From Amycolatopsis lexingtonensis (lineage in GTDB: Bacteria; Actinomycetota; Actinomycetes; Mycobacteriales; Pseudonocardiaceae): a DNA stretch of 64,000 nt. Position 1 is the first letter of the stretch, and each line of letters begins with the position of its first letter. The stretch is from the NCBI RefSeq assembly GCF_014873755.1, contig NZ_JADBEG010000001.1:9770501-9834500 (forward strand), read 5' to 3'. This document shows, in pieces, positions 9,558 through 18,243 of this stretch. The position numbers and the translations under genes are program-made. The notes under the pieces are model-generated. The model was not told the DNA's origin, searched no databases, and saw only the letters and a list, made by a program, of their open reading frames with translations.

Positions 9558-11273
9558 ATGTCCTTGGGTGTTTCGTCCGCCAAGCGAAGAATCCTCGCCA
9601 CCCTCACCGCGCTCGTGCTGCCGCTCACCATCGTGCTCGCGCCGGCCGCGCACGCCGCCGAGCCGCGGCACACCGTGCCGAACCCGTTGCTCAAGGAACG
9701 GTTCGCCGACGGAGACGAGGAGGACGTCGACAACCCGGCGTTGTCCGCGCTCTGCCAGAGCTACCTCGGCAAACCGAACCCGTACCGGCCGCTCGGGTCC
9801 AACCGCGACGTCATCGACGGCGACACCATCGTGCCGACCGGCAGCCAGACCGGGTGCAGCACCGCCCAGAACGAGACGACCATCGCCGTCAACCCCGAGA
9901 ACCCGCGCAACATCGTCGCCGGGTCCAACGACTACCGGCTCTACAACACCCGCGAGTCCCGCAACGACTCCGGCGGCTTCGCCTACACCTCGTTCGACGG
10001 CGGCAAGACCTGGGCGAACGTCCAGCTCCCGCACCTGGACTTCCCGACCGGAGCGGCCGCGCCACTGTCCTACATGGACGCCGCGGGCGATCCGGCGATC
10101 GCGTTCGGACCGCACAACACCGTCTACTACGCGACGCTCGTGTTCAGCCGGGCCGCGGTGCCGGAGGAGCAGCAGCTCGCGAGCGGCATCGCCGTGTCGG
10201 TGTCGCACGACGGCGGGCGCAGCTTCGGCGACCCGGCGATCCTGCATCTCGACGGCGTCACCCCGGCCGGCACCCCGACGCCCGCGAACATCTTCAACGA
10301 CAAGGAGTGGATCGCGGCCGACCCGGTGTCGGGTACGGTCTACGTCACCTGGACCCAGTTCACCTACGACGCCGCGGGCAACTTCGTCGAATCGCCGATC
10401 GTGCTCTCGAAATCCGGCGACTTCGGCCGGACGTGGTCCCCGATGCGCCGGGTTTCGCCTTCGCTGACCGGCTTCACGGGCGGCATCACGCCGTTCGGCA
10501 GCGGTTCGAACCCGGTGGTCACCCGCGACGGGACGCTGCAGATCGCCTACGAGACGTCGGTGTGCGCCACGGCCGCGTGCGATCGGCCGACCGACCACGA
10601 CGCCGTCGTCGTGGCGACCTCGCGCGACGGCGGCCGGACCTTCCGGCACGCCGAAGTGGGCCTCGACTTCGACTTCCCGGTCGACGAAGACGTCGCCAAC
10701 AACGCCCTGACCGGCGAGAACTTCCGGGTGAACAGCTTCCCGCAGCTCGCCTACGACCGCGCGACCGACCACCTGTGGGTGACCTGGGCCGACGACCGCA
10801 ACGGCACCTACCGCGACGGCGAGTCGGTCAAGACGAACGGGGACGCGTTCCTCAGCGGCTCCGACGGGCAGCACGGCTGGTCGAAGCCGGTGAAGATCGG
10901 CACCGGCGCCGACGAGGTGTTCCCCGCCGTCGCGGCGCTGGCCGGGCGCGTGGCCGTCACCTTCTACACGCGCACCTACGACCCGGACGGCATCGGCTTG
11001 GACTACGCCTACGCCACCGGCTGGGGCGACGGCGCGGGCACGGCCCCGATCCGGCGGATCACGACGCAGACGTCGAACCCGCAGGTGCAGTTCGTGTCGT
11101 CCGGCGCGGTGACCGGGAAGGAGCTCCAGGGCGTGTTCATCGGCGACTACACCGCGGCCGCGGTCGGCGCCGACTTCCGCTTGTACCCGTGCTGGACCGA
11201 CTTCCGCGGCAATCCGGGCCGGACCCTGCCGAACCAGGACGTCGTGACGCAGCCGCTCTCGATGTTCCCGTAG
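9558..11273 (+). CDS. Secreted BNR/sialidase-like beta-propeller protein
   Basis: The 571-residue protein starts with a clear signal peptide (SAKRR, a hydrophobic stretch, then the AHAAE cleavage region). Repeated Asp-box-like motifs follow (SFDGGKTW, SHDGGRSFG, SGDFGRTWS, SRDGGRTF), which are the hallmark of BNR propellers such as exo-sialidases. The first repeat is preceded by NETTIAVNPENPRNIVAG, a common opening of actinobacterial secreted members. A catalytic assignment as sialidase is not secure, because the arginine triad and nucleophile Tyr cannot be placed with confidence. The ATG at 9558 follows GGGAAAGGA. Confidence 0.85.
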   Translation: MSLGVSSAKRRILATLTALVLPLTIVLAPAAHAAEPRHTVPNPLLKERFADGDEEDVDNPALSALCQSYLGKPNPYRPLGSNRDVIDGDTIVPTGSQTGCSTAQNETTIAVNPENPRNIVAGSNDYRLYNTRESRNDSGGFAYTSFDGGKTWANVQLPHLDFPTGAAAPLSYMDAAGDPAIAFGPHNTVYYATLVFSRAAVPEEQQLASGIAVSVSHDGGRSFGDPAILHLDGVTPAGTPTPANIFNDKEWIAADPVSGTVYVTWTQFTYDAAGNFVESPIVLSKSGDFGRTWSPMRRVSPSLTGFTGGITPFGSGSNPVVTRDGTLQIAYETSVCATAACDRPTDHDAVVVATSRDGGRTFRHAEVGLDFDFPVDEDVANNALTGENFRVNSFPQLAYDRATDHLWVTWADDRNGTYRDGESVKTNGDAFLSGSDGQHGWSKPVKIGTGADEVFPAVAALAGRVAVTFYTRTYDPDGIGLDYAYATGWGDGAGTAPIRRITTQTSNPQVQFVSSGAVTGKELQGVFIGDYTAAAVGADFRLYPCWTDFRGNPGRTLPNQDVVTQPLSMFP

Positions 11274-11306
11274 GCGAGCGAGCCGTGCCGGGATGACCGG
11301 CACGGC

Positions 11307-12995
11307 TCACTTCGCGTCGGCGTACGTGTCCACCGGGGCGATGTGCAGCGGGAACCGCACCGGGCAAGCCGGGCCGAAGAGCATGCGCGCCGCCTCCGCC
11401 ACGCTGTCCGTGATGGCTGTGGTCACCTCCTCGGCCTGCTCTTCCGGGGTGTGGACGATGACCTCGTCGTGCTGGAAGAACACCAGGTGCGCGGGGGCCG
11501 GCAGGCGCTGCCGCAGCGTCGCCAGCATGACCGCTGTCATGTCGGCCGCGCTGGCCTGGACCACGAAGTTGCGCGTGAAGCGGCCCCAGCCGCGGGAGGC
11601 GCGGCGGGCCTTCAGTTCCGCCGCCTCGTCCGAAGCCAGGCCGCCGGTCAGCGCGCGCCACGCCGCCGAGGGGGCCGGCGACGTGCGGCCCAGCCGGGAG
11701 CGGACCCGCTCGCCGCGTTCGCCCGCCTGGGCGGCTCGCTCCACATAGGACACCGCGTCCGGGAACCGCTGGCGCAGCAACCCGAGCAGCGGGCCCGCTT
11801 CGCCGGACGTGCCGCCGTACATCGCCGACAGCATTGCGATCTTCGCGCGTGCCCGGTCGTCCCGGTCGTCGTCCGCGGCCGGGACCCAGCGCGCGCCCGA
11901 GAACAGTGCCTCGCCGAGCCGCGCGTACAGGTCGGTCGCCGCCGCGACGTCGGCCAGGCGCCGGTCGCCCGACAACGCCGTGAGCACCCGGGGCTCCAGC
12001 TGGGCGGCGTCGGCCACCACCAGCTTCCAGCCCGGGTCCGCCCGGACGCACGTGCGCAGCACCTTCGGGATCTGCAGCGCGCCGCCGCCCCGGCTGGCCC
12101 AGCGCCCGGACACCACGCCGCCCACGACGTAGTGCGGGCGGAACCGCCCGTCGGTGACCCATTCGTCGAGCCACGCCCACCCGTTCGCCGTGTACAGCCG
12201 CGAAAGCTCCTTGTACTCCAGCAGTGGCGCGACGGCCGGATGATCGATCCCGCGAAGCAGGTACTTCCGCGCCGCCGGCACCTCGATCCCTTCCCGCGCC
12301 AGCGCGCGGACCACGCTCGGCGGCGAGTCCGGGTTCACCGGCCGCCCGCCGAACGCTTCGCTGATCTTCGCCGCCAGCTCCACCAGTGCCTTCGGCCGCT
12401 CGCCGGGGCGCACCCGCGGACCGAGCCGGGAGACCAGCAGCGCCTCGTGCAGGTCGGCCCGCCAGGGCAGCCCGTCGGCCGACATCTCCGCCGCGGCCAG
12501 CGCGCTCGCCGACTCGGCCGCCAGCAGCAGCCGCATCCGGTCGGGGTGCTCGGTCGCGGCCACCCGCCGCTCCTGCTCGGCCAGCACGCGCCGGACCGCC
12601 GTGACGACCGTCACGCCCTCGGGCAGGGTCGGCACCCGTGTCTCGAACAGCGTCGGCTGCGCCAGCTCGACCGACGCCGAATCCGGGGGCGGTTCCTCGC
12701 CGTTCGCCCTGGCCCAGGCCGCGCGCAGGCTCCGCGGCTGCTCCTCCGCGCCCTCATACGCCAGCAGCAGCCCCTCCGCCAGCGCGACGTCGTAGCAGCG
12801 GCGCACCCGCACCCCGGCCGCGACGAGCACCGGGTACGTCGACTCCGCCGACGGGAACACCCACCGGGGCTCCAGCGACGCCTCCAGCTCCCGCGCCGAC
12901 CTGGCGAAACCCGCTTCGTCCAGCCCCGTCAGCGTCGATGACGGCGTGTGCACGGTGAAGCTCCCGTCCTCCTCACGCCCCGCGATCACCTGCAC
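11307..12995 (-). CDS. Stand-alone bifunctional 3'-5' exonuclease / family A DNA polymerase
   Basis: The 562-residue protein carries the three polymerase A motifs. Motif A is VVADAAQLEPR, motif B is RAKIAMLSAMYGGTSG and motif C is FFQHDEVIVH, all in the C-terminal half. The N-terminal half corresponds to a shortened and diverged exonuclease-like region. The 5'-nuclease domain of PolI is absent and the length is far below the roughly 900 residues of PolI, so this is the small actinobacterial homologue rather than polA. It may act in repair or gap filling. It converges with the secreted protein and diverges from the CoA ligase at 13148. Confidence 0.9.
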   Translation of the reverse strand: MQVIAGREEDGSFTVHTPSSTLTGLDEAGFARSARELEASLEPRWVFPSAESTYPVLVAAGVRVRRCYDVALAEGLLLAYEGAEEQPRSLRAAWARANGEEPPPDSASVELAQPTLFETRVPTLPEGVTVVTAVRRVLAEQERRVAATEHPDRMRLLLAAESASALAAAEMSADGLPWRADLHEALLVSRLGPRVRPGERPKALVELAAKISEAFGGRPVNPDSPPSVVRALAREGIEVPAARKYLLRGIDHPAVAPLLEYKELSRLYTANGWAWLDEWVTDGRFRPHYVVGGVVSGRWASRGGGALQIPKVLRTCVRADPGWKLVVADAAQLEPRVLTALSGDRRLADVAAATDLYARLGEALFSGARWVPAADDDRDDRARAKIAMLSAMYGGTSGEAGPLLGLLRQRFPDAVSYVERAAQAGERGERVRSRLGRTSPAPSAAWRALTGGLASDEAAELKARRASRGWGRFTRNFVVQASAADMTAVMLATLRQRLPAPAHLVFFQHDEVIVHTPEEQAEEVTTAITDSVAEAARMLFGPACPVRFPLHIAPVDTYADAK

Positions 12996-13147
12996 GAAGA
13001 CATTGTGCCGACCACCACCGACAGTTTCCGCGCGCTCGCGGGTGGTGCGTTCGGCCTACGGTTGGTTTACTCTCCAGTAGCTCCCATACCGCCGGTACGC
13101 CCGCCGTCGGCGTGGGCTCTCTTCCCCGCAGCAACGGAGGTGCCTGG

Positions 13148-14782
13148 ATGAGCCTGGTCGAGCTCGCCACGCAGGTGGCGGACAAGGTGGCCGAGACGGC
13201 CCGCAGTGTCGACGTGATGCGGCGCGCGGGTCTCGTCCCCTTCCCGAGGCTCGACGAGGGGGTCCGGTCGCTGGTCGCGATCCGCAAGTTCGGGCCCTTC
13301 GCCGGCGCGAACCACATCTCCGCGCGCCGCGACCCGACCGCCGTCGGCATCGTCGACGAGCTCGGCCCGCTCACCTACAAGCAGCTCGACGACCAGTCGA
13401 ACGCGCTGGCCAGGGCGTGGTCGGAGCGCGGCATCGAGGCGGGCCAGGTCGTCGCCGTGCTCTGCCGCGACCACCGCGGCCTGGTCCTCACGATGGCGGC
13501 GGCCGGCAAGCTCGGCGTCCGCCTGCTGCTGATGAACACCGGGTTCGCGAAGCCGCAGCTGGCCGACGTCGCCGAGCGCGAAGGCGTCACCGCGCTGGTG
13601 TACGACCAGGAGTTCACCGGGCTGCTCGACGCGATGCCCGCGGGCGTCGACCGCTACCTAGCCTGGGTCGACCCGGACAGCGACCTGGCCGACCGGACGG
13701 TGCCGGTGCTCAGCGAGATCATCGCCAGCACCGACGACCGGCCGTGGCCCGCCCCGGCCAAGCCGGGCGGTTTCGTCCTGCTGACCAGCGGTACGACCGG
13801 CACCCCGAAGGGCGCGCCGCGGCCGCACACCTCGGCGCTGGCGTCGGCGCAGTTCCTCGACCGGATCCCGCTGCGCTCGAACGAGGCCACCTACATGGGC
13901 GCGCCGCTGTTCCACGGCACCGGGCTCTCGCAGTTCATCCTGTCCTTCGCGCTCGGCTCGACGGTCGTGATGCGCCGCAAGTTCAACCCGGAGGAGGCGC
14001 TGCGCGGCGTCGCCGAGCACAAGTGCACCGCGCTCGTGCTGGTGCCGACGATGCTGCAGCGCATCGTCGACCTGCCGAAGGAGACCCGCGAGAAGTACGA
14101 CACGTCGTCGCTGCGGATCATCTTCGTCGCCGGCTCGGCGCTGTCGCCGGACCTGGGCAACCGCGCGAACGAGGCGTTCGGGCCCGTGGTGCACAACCTG
14201 TACGGCTCGACCGAGGTCGCGGTGGCGACGGTCGCGACGCCGGAGGACTGGCGGAAGGCGCCGGGCACGGTCGGCCGCGCACCGGTCGGCTGCAAGGTGG
14301 CGCTGTACGACGAAAAGGGCCGCAAGATCACCGAGCCGAACGTGACCGGCCGGGTGTTCGTGGGCAGCGGCCTGAGCTTCGGCGGCTACACCGACGGCCG
14401 CCACAAGGAGATCATCGACGGCCTGCTGTCGAGCGGCGACGTCGGCCACTTCGACGAGGACGGGTTGCTCTTCATCGACGGCCGCGACGACGAAATGATC
14501 GTCTCCGGCGGCGAGAACGTGTTCCCGATCGAGGTGGAGAACCTCTTGGTGGAGCGGGAAGACGTGCTCGAGGCGGCGGTGATCGGCGTCGAGGACCCGG
14601 AGTTCGGCCAGCGGCTGAAGGCGTTCGTGGTGCTCGCCGACGGTGTTTCGCTGGACGCCGACGAGGTGCGGGACTACGTGAAGGCGAACCTGGCGCGGTA
14701 CAAGGTGCCGCGGGACGTCGAGTTCCTGGACGAGCTGCCGCGGAACGCGACCGGGAAGGTGTTGCGCACCAAGCTTTCCTGA
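13148..14782 (+). CDS. Fatty-acid/acyl-CoA ligase, FadD-like
   Basis: The 544-residue ANL-superfamily enzyme activates a carboxylic acid to an acyl-adenylate and then a CoA thioester. Visible motifs are the P-loop LLTSGTTGTPKGAPR, the A5 motif NLYGSTEVA, the A7/A8 region SSGDVGHFDEDG...DGRDDEMIVSGGENVFP, and the C-terminal catalytic lysine in PRNATGKVLR. The N-terminal helical region resembles mycobacterial FadD proteins with long or branched substrates. I chose the ATG at 13148 because the AACGGAGG motif lies just upstream; an ATG at 13112 is poorly placed. It converges with the HD-domain gene. Confidence 0.92.
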   Translation: MSLVELATQVADKVAETARSVDVMRRAGLVPFPRLDEGVRSLVAIRKFGPFAGANHISARRDPTAVGIVDELGPLTYKQLDDQSNALARAWSERGIEAGQVVAVLCRDHRGLVLTMAAAGKLGVRLLLMNTGFAKPQLADVAEREGVTALVYDQEFTGLLDAMPAGVDRYLAWVDPDSDLADRTVPVLSEIIASTDDRPWPAPAKPGGFVLLTSGTTGTPKGAPRPHTSALASAQFLDRIPLRSNEATYMGAPLFHGTGLSQFILSFALGSTVVMRRKFNPEEALRGVAEHKCTALVLVPTMLQRIVDLPKETREKYDTSSLRIIFVAGSALSPDLGNRANEAFGPVVHNLYGSTEVAVATVATPEDWRKAPGTVGRAPVGCKVALYDEKGRKITEPNVTGRVFVGSGLSFGGYTDGRHKEIIDGLLSSGDVGHFDEDGLLFIDGRDDEMIVSGGENVFPIEVENLLVEREDVLEAAVIGVEDPEFGQRLKAFVVLADGVSLDADEVRDYVKANLARYKVPRDVEFLDELPRNATGKVLRTKLS

Positions 14783-14789
14783 CGCCGGG

Positions 14790-15656
14790 TCAGCGGCGGC
14801 GCCAGGCTTCGATCAGCTCGCGCAGGCGTTGCGCGGCGGCGCCGTCGCGGGCGAAGAGCACGGCCGTGAGGACGGCGAGCGCGGCCACGGCGACGATCGC
14901 GGCCGGCCACGTGATGCCGGTGTTGAGGAAGGTGGCGGCGACCGCGCCCAGGGACAGGGCGGTGCTCGGGCCGGGCCGTCCGCGTTTCCGGAGTGTCCAA
15001 GCCAGACCGGGCATCGCGACGGCCAGCCCGGCCACGAACCCGGCCCGGCGACGCCGGGTGGGGAGTGTGGCGATTTCGCCTGCCCATTCGGCGAGCCACC
15101 GCGACCGCGCGGATTTCGGGAGCAGCAGCGCGGCGAAGGCCAGCACGCGGGGCGGGCGGTCGAGGACTCCGGAGGCCAGGTCCGTCAGTTCCCGCCCGAG
15201 ATCGGGCAGGTCGAGCCGGACGGCGATGGGAACCAGCGTCCGCAGCGTCTCGGCGGACTTGACGCGCCGCTTGGCGGGGTCGAGGTGCTGGATGGTGCGC
15301 AGGTTGTGCAGCCGGTCGGCCAGTTTCAGCCGCAGCACGGCGTCCGAAGCGGACGCCACGTCCTGGGTGGCTTCCAGGCGCTGCAGGCCGGCCAGCAGCG
15401 CGGCGACCGGCGCGCCGAACCCTCCGGGCGCGGGTGCGTCGTGCAGCAGCCCGGCACAGACGAGGTCCCGGCTGCCACGCTGCCCGGCCAGGATCGTGGC
15501 GACGGCGACGGGGTGCGTGAGGTAGGGGTCACCGCTCTTGCGCAGCTGCCCGCGGTGAGCCTCCGCGGCGAACCGGTAAGCCCCTTCGAGGAAGCGCACG
15601 TCTTCGGCCGGCAGGTACGCCGACACCGCGGTGGCCAGCTGATCGGGCAGTTCCAC
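14790..15656 (-). CDS. RelA/SpoT-type HD domain fused to a membrane tail
   Basis: The 288-residue protein has an N-terminal HD domain of the ppGpp-hydrolase type. EAHRGQLRKSGDPYLTHPVAVA, the HD pair in GLLHDAP, and LKLADRLHNLRTI correspond to the metal-binding segments of SpoT/Rel hydrolases. The ED-type segment after the HD pair is lost (GLLHDAPAPGG), so activity is uncertain. From about residue 185 the sequence instead resembles the membrane proteins often found beside PadR regulators (LAEWAGEIATLPTRRRRAG), followed by two or three hydrophobic helices. No synthetase domain is present. The GTG start at 15656 lies one base after the PadR stop, so the two are co-transcribed. Confidence 0.72.
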   Translation of the reverse strand: MELPDQLATAVSAYLPAEDVRFLEGAYRFAAEAHRGQLRKSGDPYLTHPVAVATILAGQRGSRDLVCAGLLHDAPAPGGFGAPVAALLAGLQRLEATQDVASASDAVLRLKLADRLHNLRTIQHLDPAKRRVKSAETLRTLVPIAVRLDLPDLGRELTDLASGVLDRPPRVLAFAALLLPKSARSRWLAEWAGEIATLPTRRRRAGFVAGLAVAMPGLAWTLRKRGRPGPSTALSLGAVAATFLNTGITWPAAIVAVAALAVLTAVLFARDGAAAQRLRELIEAWRRR

Positions 15657-15657
15657 G

Positions 15658-15984
15658 TCACAGCCCTCCCTCGGTCAGCAACCGCCGCGCGCGGCCGCTC
15701 TGGTGCCGGTACGCGGCCTGGGAAAGCACCCGCCGCGCCTGCGCCGCGCCCTCCGCGGTGAGGCGGTACAGCCGCCGCCGGGGACGGCCCTCGGACTCGT
15801 GCACGGCGGGGTCTTCCCACTCGCTCGTCAGCCAGCCGGCACCCTCCAGCCGGGCCAGGATCTGGTACACCGTCCCGGACTTCAGCCCGACGGCGTGCAT
15901 CAGGTCCAGCCCGTACCGCGCTTCGGCTGGGTCGGTGACCAGCTCGTCGAGGATCAGCGCGGTCTGCAGTGTCATCCTCGGCAT
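15658..15984 (-). CDS. PadR-family transcriptional regulator
   Basis: The roughly 108-residue winged-helix protein shows the PadR signature: an N-terminal LILDELV...RYGLDLMHAVGLKSGTVYQILARLEGAGWL, then GRPRRRLYRLTAEGAAQA, and a short C-terminal helix. I placed the start at the ATG at 15984, which has AGAGG just upstream, instead of the longer frame whose N-terminus is low-complexity. PadR proteins usually repress a neighbouring transporter or membrane protein. Here the partner is the overlapping HD/membrane fusion, which is the likely target together with the regulator itself. Confidence 0.88.
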   Translation of the reverse strand: MPRMTLQTALILDELVTDPAEARYGLDLMHAVGLKSGTVYQILARLEGAGWLTSEWEDPAVHESEGRPRRRLYRLTAEGAAQARRVLSQAAYRHQSGRARRLLTEGGL

Positions 15985-16110
15985 ACCTCTAATTCTACAT
16001 AGCCCACGAACTGCGGAAACGGGTCCGAACGGGTCAATCCCGGGGGTTCCCGCAAGCCGTGGCCGCGCGGTCAGGCCGCCACTCCGCCGCCGGTAACCCG
16101 CTCGCCCCAC

Positions 16111-16163
16111 GTCTTGAATGACTCATTCAGGTCTTCGGAGGTCCTGAATGACTCATTCAAGAC
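16111..16163. repeat. Hairpin element R1a (53 bp, paired TGAATGACTCATTCA palindromes)
   Basis: The element starts GTCT and ends AGAC. It contains TGAATGACTCATTCA at 16115-16129 and again at 16145-16159, with centres 30 bp apart and a 15-bp spacer. The whole element is a near-perfect inverted repeat. It sits 44 bp after the stop of the XRE gene. The 12-mer CGGGTCAATCCC occurs on both sides (16030-16041 and 16203-16214), the second copy overlapping the XRE stop codon. Confidence 0.85.
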
Positions 16164-16206
16164 ACTGGCGCACCGCTGCGGACCGCACCGACCCGACTTT
16201 GCCGGG

Positions 16207-17130
16207 TCAATCCCAATCGATGCCGAAGACCCCGGGCCCGAAGTCCAGCGCCACGGCGTGCACCCCGTCGCCCCCGTCCAGCTTGAGCGGGCGGCGTGCC
16301 AGCGACCCCGTCGACCCGTTCCGCGAGTACTGCCAGCACCGCTCCGGCGCGGTGCCCGGCGCGAACCGGACCTCCAGCAGGTACTCCCGCACCGGGCGGC
16401 GGAACTCGCGGTAGTGGGTGTTGCGGCACTCCGGGTACGGCGGCCCGCCGTTCGTCAGCGTGTACTCGATCAAATGCGTCTCGCCGCGGTTGATCGGCTG
16501 GTCGAAGAGCAGCTCGGCGACGATCAGGCCGTGTGCCTCGTCGACCTCGGCGCGGCCCACCCGGCAGTTGCGGACCGCGTGCAGCTCCGGGGCGCCCGCC
16601 GCCGGGTCGTCCTGGGTGTACACCAGCAGCCAGCGGTCCTGGCCGTCCGAGACCGCCTGGAACACCGCTCGGGCGGTCACCGCGCGCTGGCCGCCGTCCG
16701 CGGCGATTTCGCACAGGTCGTGCAGCCCGACCAGTTTCAGCGGGTGCTGGCGCTCCAGCGCGTTCGGGGCGCCGACCTTGTCCAGCAACGGCTGCAGCAC
16801 CTCGCGCGGGAACGACATCGGCTCCCCGCCCGCGTGGCGTTTCCCGGCGCCGCCGCGGGGGCGGGGCGGGGGCAGCAGGCCGAGCAGCGCGCCGGCCGGG
16901 ACGTCGAGGATCTCTTCCAGGGTCCGGACCGCCGACAGCGAACTCTGCCGTTCGGGCTGGCGCTTGCCGGACTGCCAGTAACTGAGGGCGGTGACGCTGA
17001 CGACGACCCCGCGGGCCCGCAGCCGGGCCTGGATCCGGTCGAGCGACAGCCCGCTCGTCGCGATGGCCGCACGCAGTTGCGTGGCGAACGCGGTGCGCCC
17101 GTTCTCGTCGCCCGCCGTGCTGCCCGCCAT
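16207..17130 (-). CDS. XRE-family regulator with large C-terminal domain
   Basis: The 307-residue protein has an N-terminal helix-turn-helix at about residues 10-75 (TQLRAAIATSGLSLDRIQARL, then VVSVTALSYWQSGKRQPERQ) and an LEEILDVPAGAL segment. It then carries a long C-terminal region of unknown function rich in beta structure, ending GPGVFGIDWD. This architecture recurs in actinomycetes without an assigned role. The ATG at 17130 is the best start; an upstream ATG at 17202 adds a low-complexity Arg/Gly tail. The R1a hairpin follows its stop. Confidence 0.78.
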   Translation of the reverse strand: MAGSTAGDENGRTAFATQLRAAIATSGLSLDRIQARLRARGVVVSVTALSYWQSGKRQPERQSSLSAVRTLEEILDVPAGALLGLLPPPRPRGGAGKRHAGGEPMSFPREVLQPLLDKVGAPNALERQHPLKLVGLHDLCEIAADGGQRAVTARAVFQAVSDGQDRWLLVYTQDDPAAGAPELHAVRNCRVGRAEVDEAHGLIVAELLFDQPINRGETHLIEYTLTNGGPPYPECRNTHYREFRRPVREYLLEVRFAPGTAPERCWQYSRNGSTGSLARRPLKLDGGDGVHAVALDFGPGVFGIDWD

Positions 17131-17490
17131 TGCCGATCCGCCCCGTGCCGTCCCCCGACGATCCCCGACACGGAGCACGTTAGCAGGATTGCCCACCCCC
17201 ACCGCGCCCCTGATCGCCGGGCGGTCCGCTGGGGCGAACGGGCTAGTACTGGCAACTGTGAACCATTGCCCCCGCCAGGCCGGGCACGCTTACATGACTT
17301 GCCTGCGCCGGTGGTCCCGCCTCCCCCTCACGGATCACCCGGTGCGCGGGCCGAGAAGCCGTGGACAACGGCTCCGGTTCACCCGGCCGCGTTGTGCGAC
17401 CGGCCGGTGTGGCCGCGCGATGACCGGTGGCCCGGCGACGCCCCCAGCGCCGGGCCACCGGTCTTATTACCAACGGGTAGCATCCGGTCC
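17131..17490. other. 360-bp region without a gene, between divergent XRE and SDR genes
   Basis: This stretch holds the promoters for the leftward XRE gene and the rightward SDR operon. No convincing protein-coding frame was found. Its only strong feature is the perfect hairpin at 17422-17463. I checked for tRNA-like cloverleaf pairing by eye and did not find one. Confidence 0.6.
17422..17463 (+). terminator. Perfect 16-bp hairpin followed by TTATTA, orphan terminator or attenuator
   Basis: The arms 17422-17437 (GACCGGTGGCCCGGCG) and 17448-17463 are exact reverse complements, the loop is 10 nt, and TTATTA follows. It ends 27 bp before the SDR start. No rightward gene precedes it, so it may end a small RNA or attenuate the SDR operon leader. 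Confidence 0.6.
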
Positions 17491-18243
17491 ATGACGCTGC
17501 GGAAGAACATCCTGATCACCGGCGCCAGCAGCGGGTTGGGCGAGGGCATGGCCCGCCAGTTCGCGGCGAAGGGGCGCAACCTGGCCCTGTGCGCGCGGCG
17601 CACCGAGCGCCTCGAAAACCTCGCCAAGGAACTCGAGGCAGCCCACCCCGGGATCAAGGTCGTCACCCGCACCCTCGACGTCACCGAGCACGACCGCGTG
17701 TTCGCCGTCTTCGAGGAGTTCCGCGCCGAGCTGGGGTCCCTCGACCGGGTGATTGTGAACGCCGGGCTCGGGAAGGGGCAGCCGGTCGGCAAGGGCCGGT
17801 TCGACGCCAACCGCCAGACCCTCGAGGTCAACTTCGTCGCGGCCGCGGCCCAGATCGAAGCCGCCGCCGGGATCTTCCGGGAGCAGGGCGCGGGGCACCT
17901 GGCGGTGGTCTCGTCGTTCAGCGCCATCCGCGGGCTGCCGGGCAACCTCACCGCGTACGCCGCTTCGAAGGCCGGGATCTCGGCGTTCGTCGACGGCACC
18001 CGGCTCGAACTCAAGCGCAAGGGCATCACCGTCACCGACGTCCGCCCGGGCTACATCGAGTCGGAGATGAACGACCGGCTCGGTAAGAACCCGTTGCTCG
18101 CCAGGGCGGAGAGCGGCGCCCGGGCGCTGGTGAAGGCGATCGAAGCCGAGCCGCGGCGCGCGTACGTCCCGGCGTGGCCCTGGGTGCCGCTGAGCGTCGC
18201 CATGCGCGTCGTGCCCGCCTCGATCCTGCGGAAGTTCGCATGA
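17491..18243 (+). CDS. Short-chain dehydrogenase/reductase
   Basis: The 250-residue protein is a classical SDR. It has the cofactor motif TGASSGLG (residues 10-17), CARRTERL, which suggests NADP preference, NAG in VIVNAGLG, the catalytic Ser in VSSFSAIRG, and YAASK carrying Tyr and Lys. The C-terminal WPWVPLSVAMRVVPASILRKF is typical of the SDR subgroup that acts on acyl or steroid-like lipids. It is the first gene of a four-gene rightward operon and shares ATGA with the next gene. Confidence 0.92.
   Translation: MTLRKNILITGASSGLGEGMARQFAAKGRNLALCARRTERLENLAKELEAAHPGIKVVTRTLDVTEHDRVFAVFEEFRAELGSLDRVIVNAGLGKGQPVGKGRFDANRQTLEVNFVAAAAQIEAAAGIFREQGAGHLAVVSSFSAIRGLPGNLTAYAASKAGISAFVDGTRLELKRKGITVTDVRPGYIESEMNDRLGKNPLLARAESGARALVKAIEAEPRRAYVPAWPWVPLSVAMRVVPASILRKFA

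Noticed and set aside
9447..11303. Long frames on both strands across the secreted BNR protein gene
   Set aside because: They are antisense or shifted-frame products of very high GC third positions; only the frame with signal peptide and Asp boxes is protein-like.
17131..17420. A tRNA or known riboswitch in the 360-bp gap
   Set aside because: No cloverleaf, anticodon arm or recognisable aptamer core was found by eye.
16114..17490. Rightward frame running from R1a into the SDR gene
   Set aside because: The upstream part is antisense to the XRE regulator; the real SDR starts at 17491 at the TGASSGLG fold.
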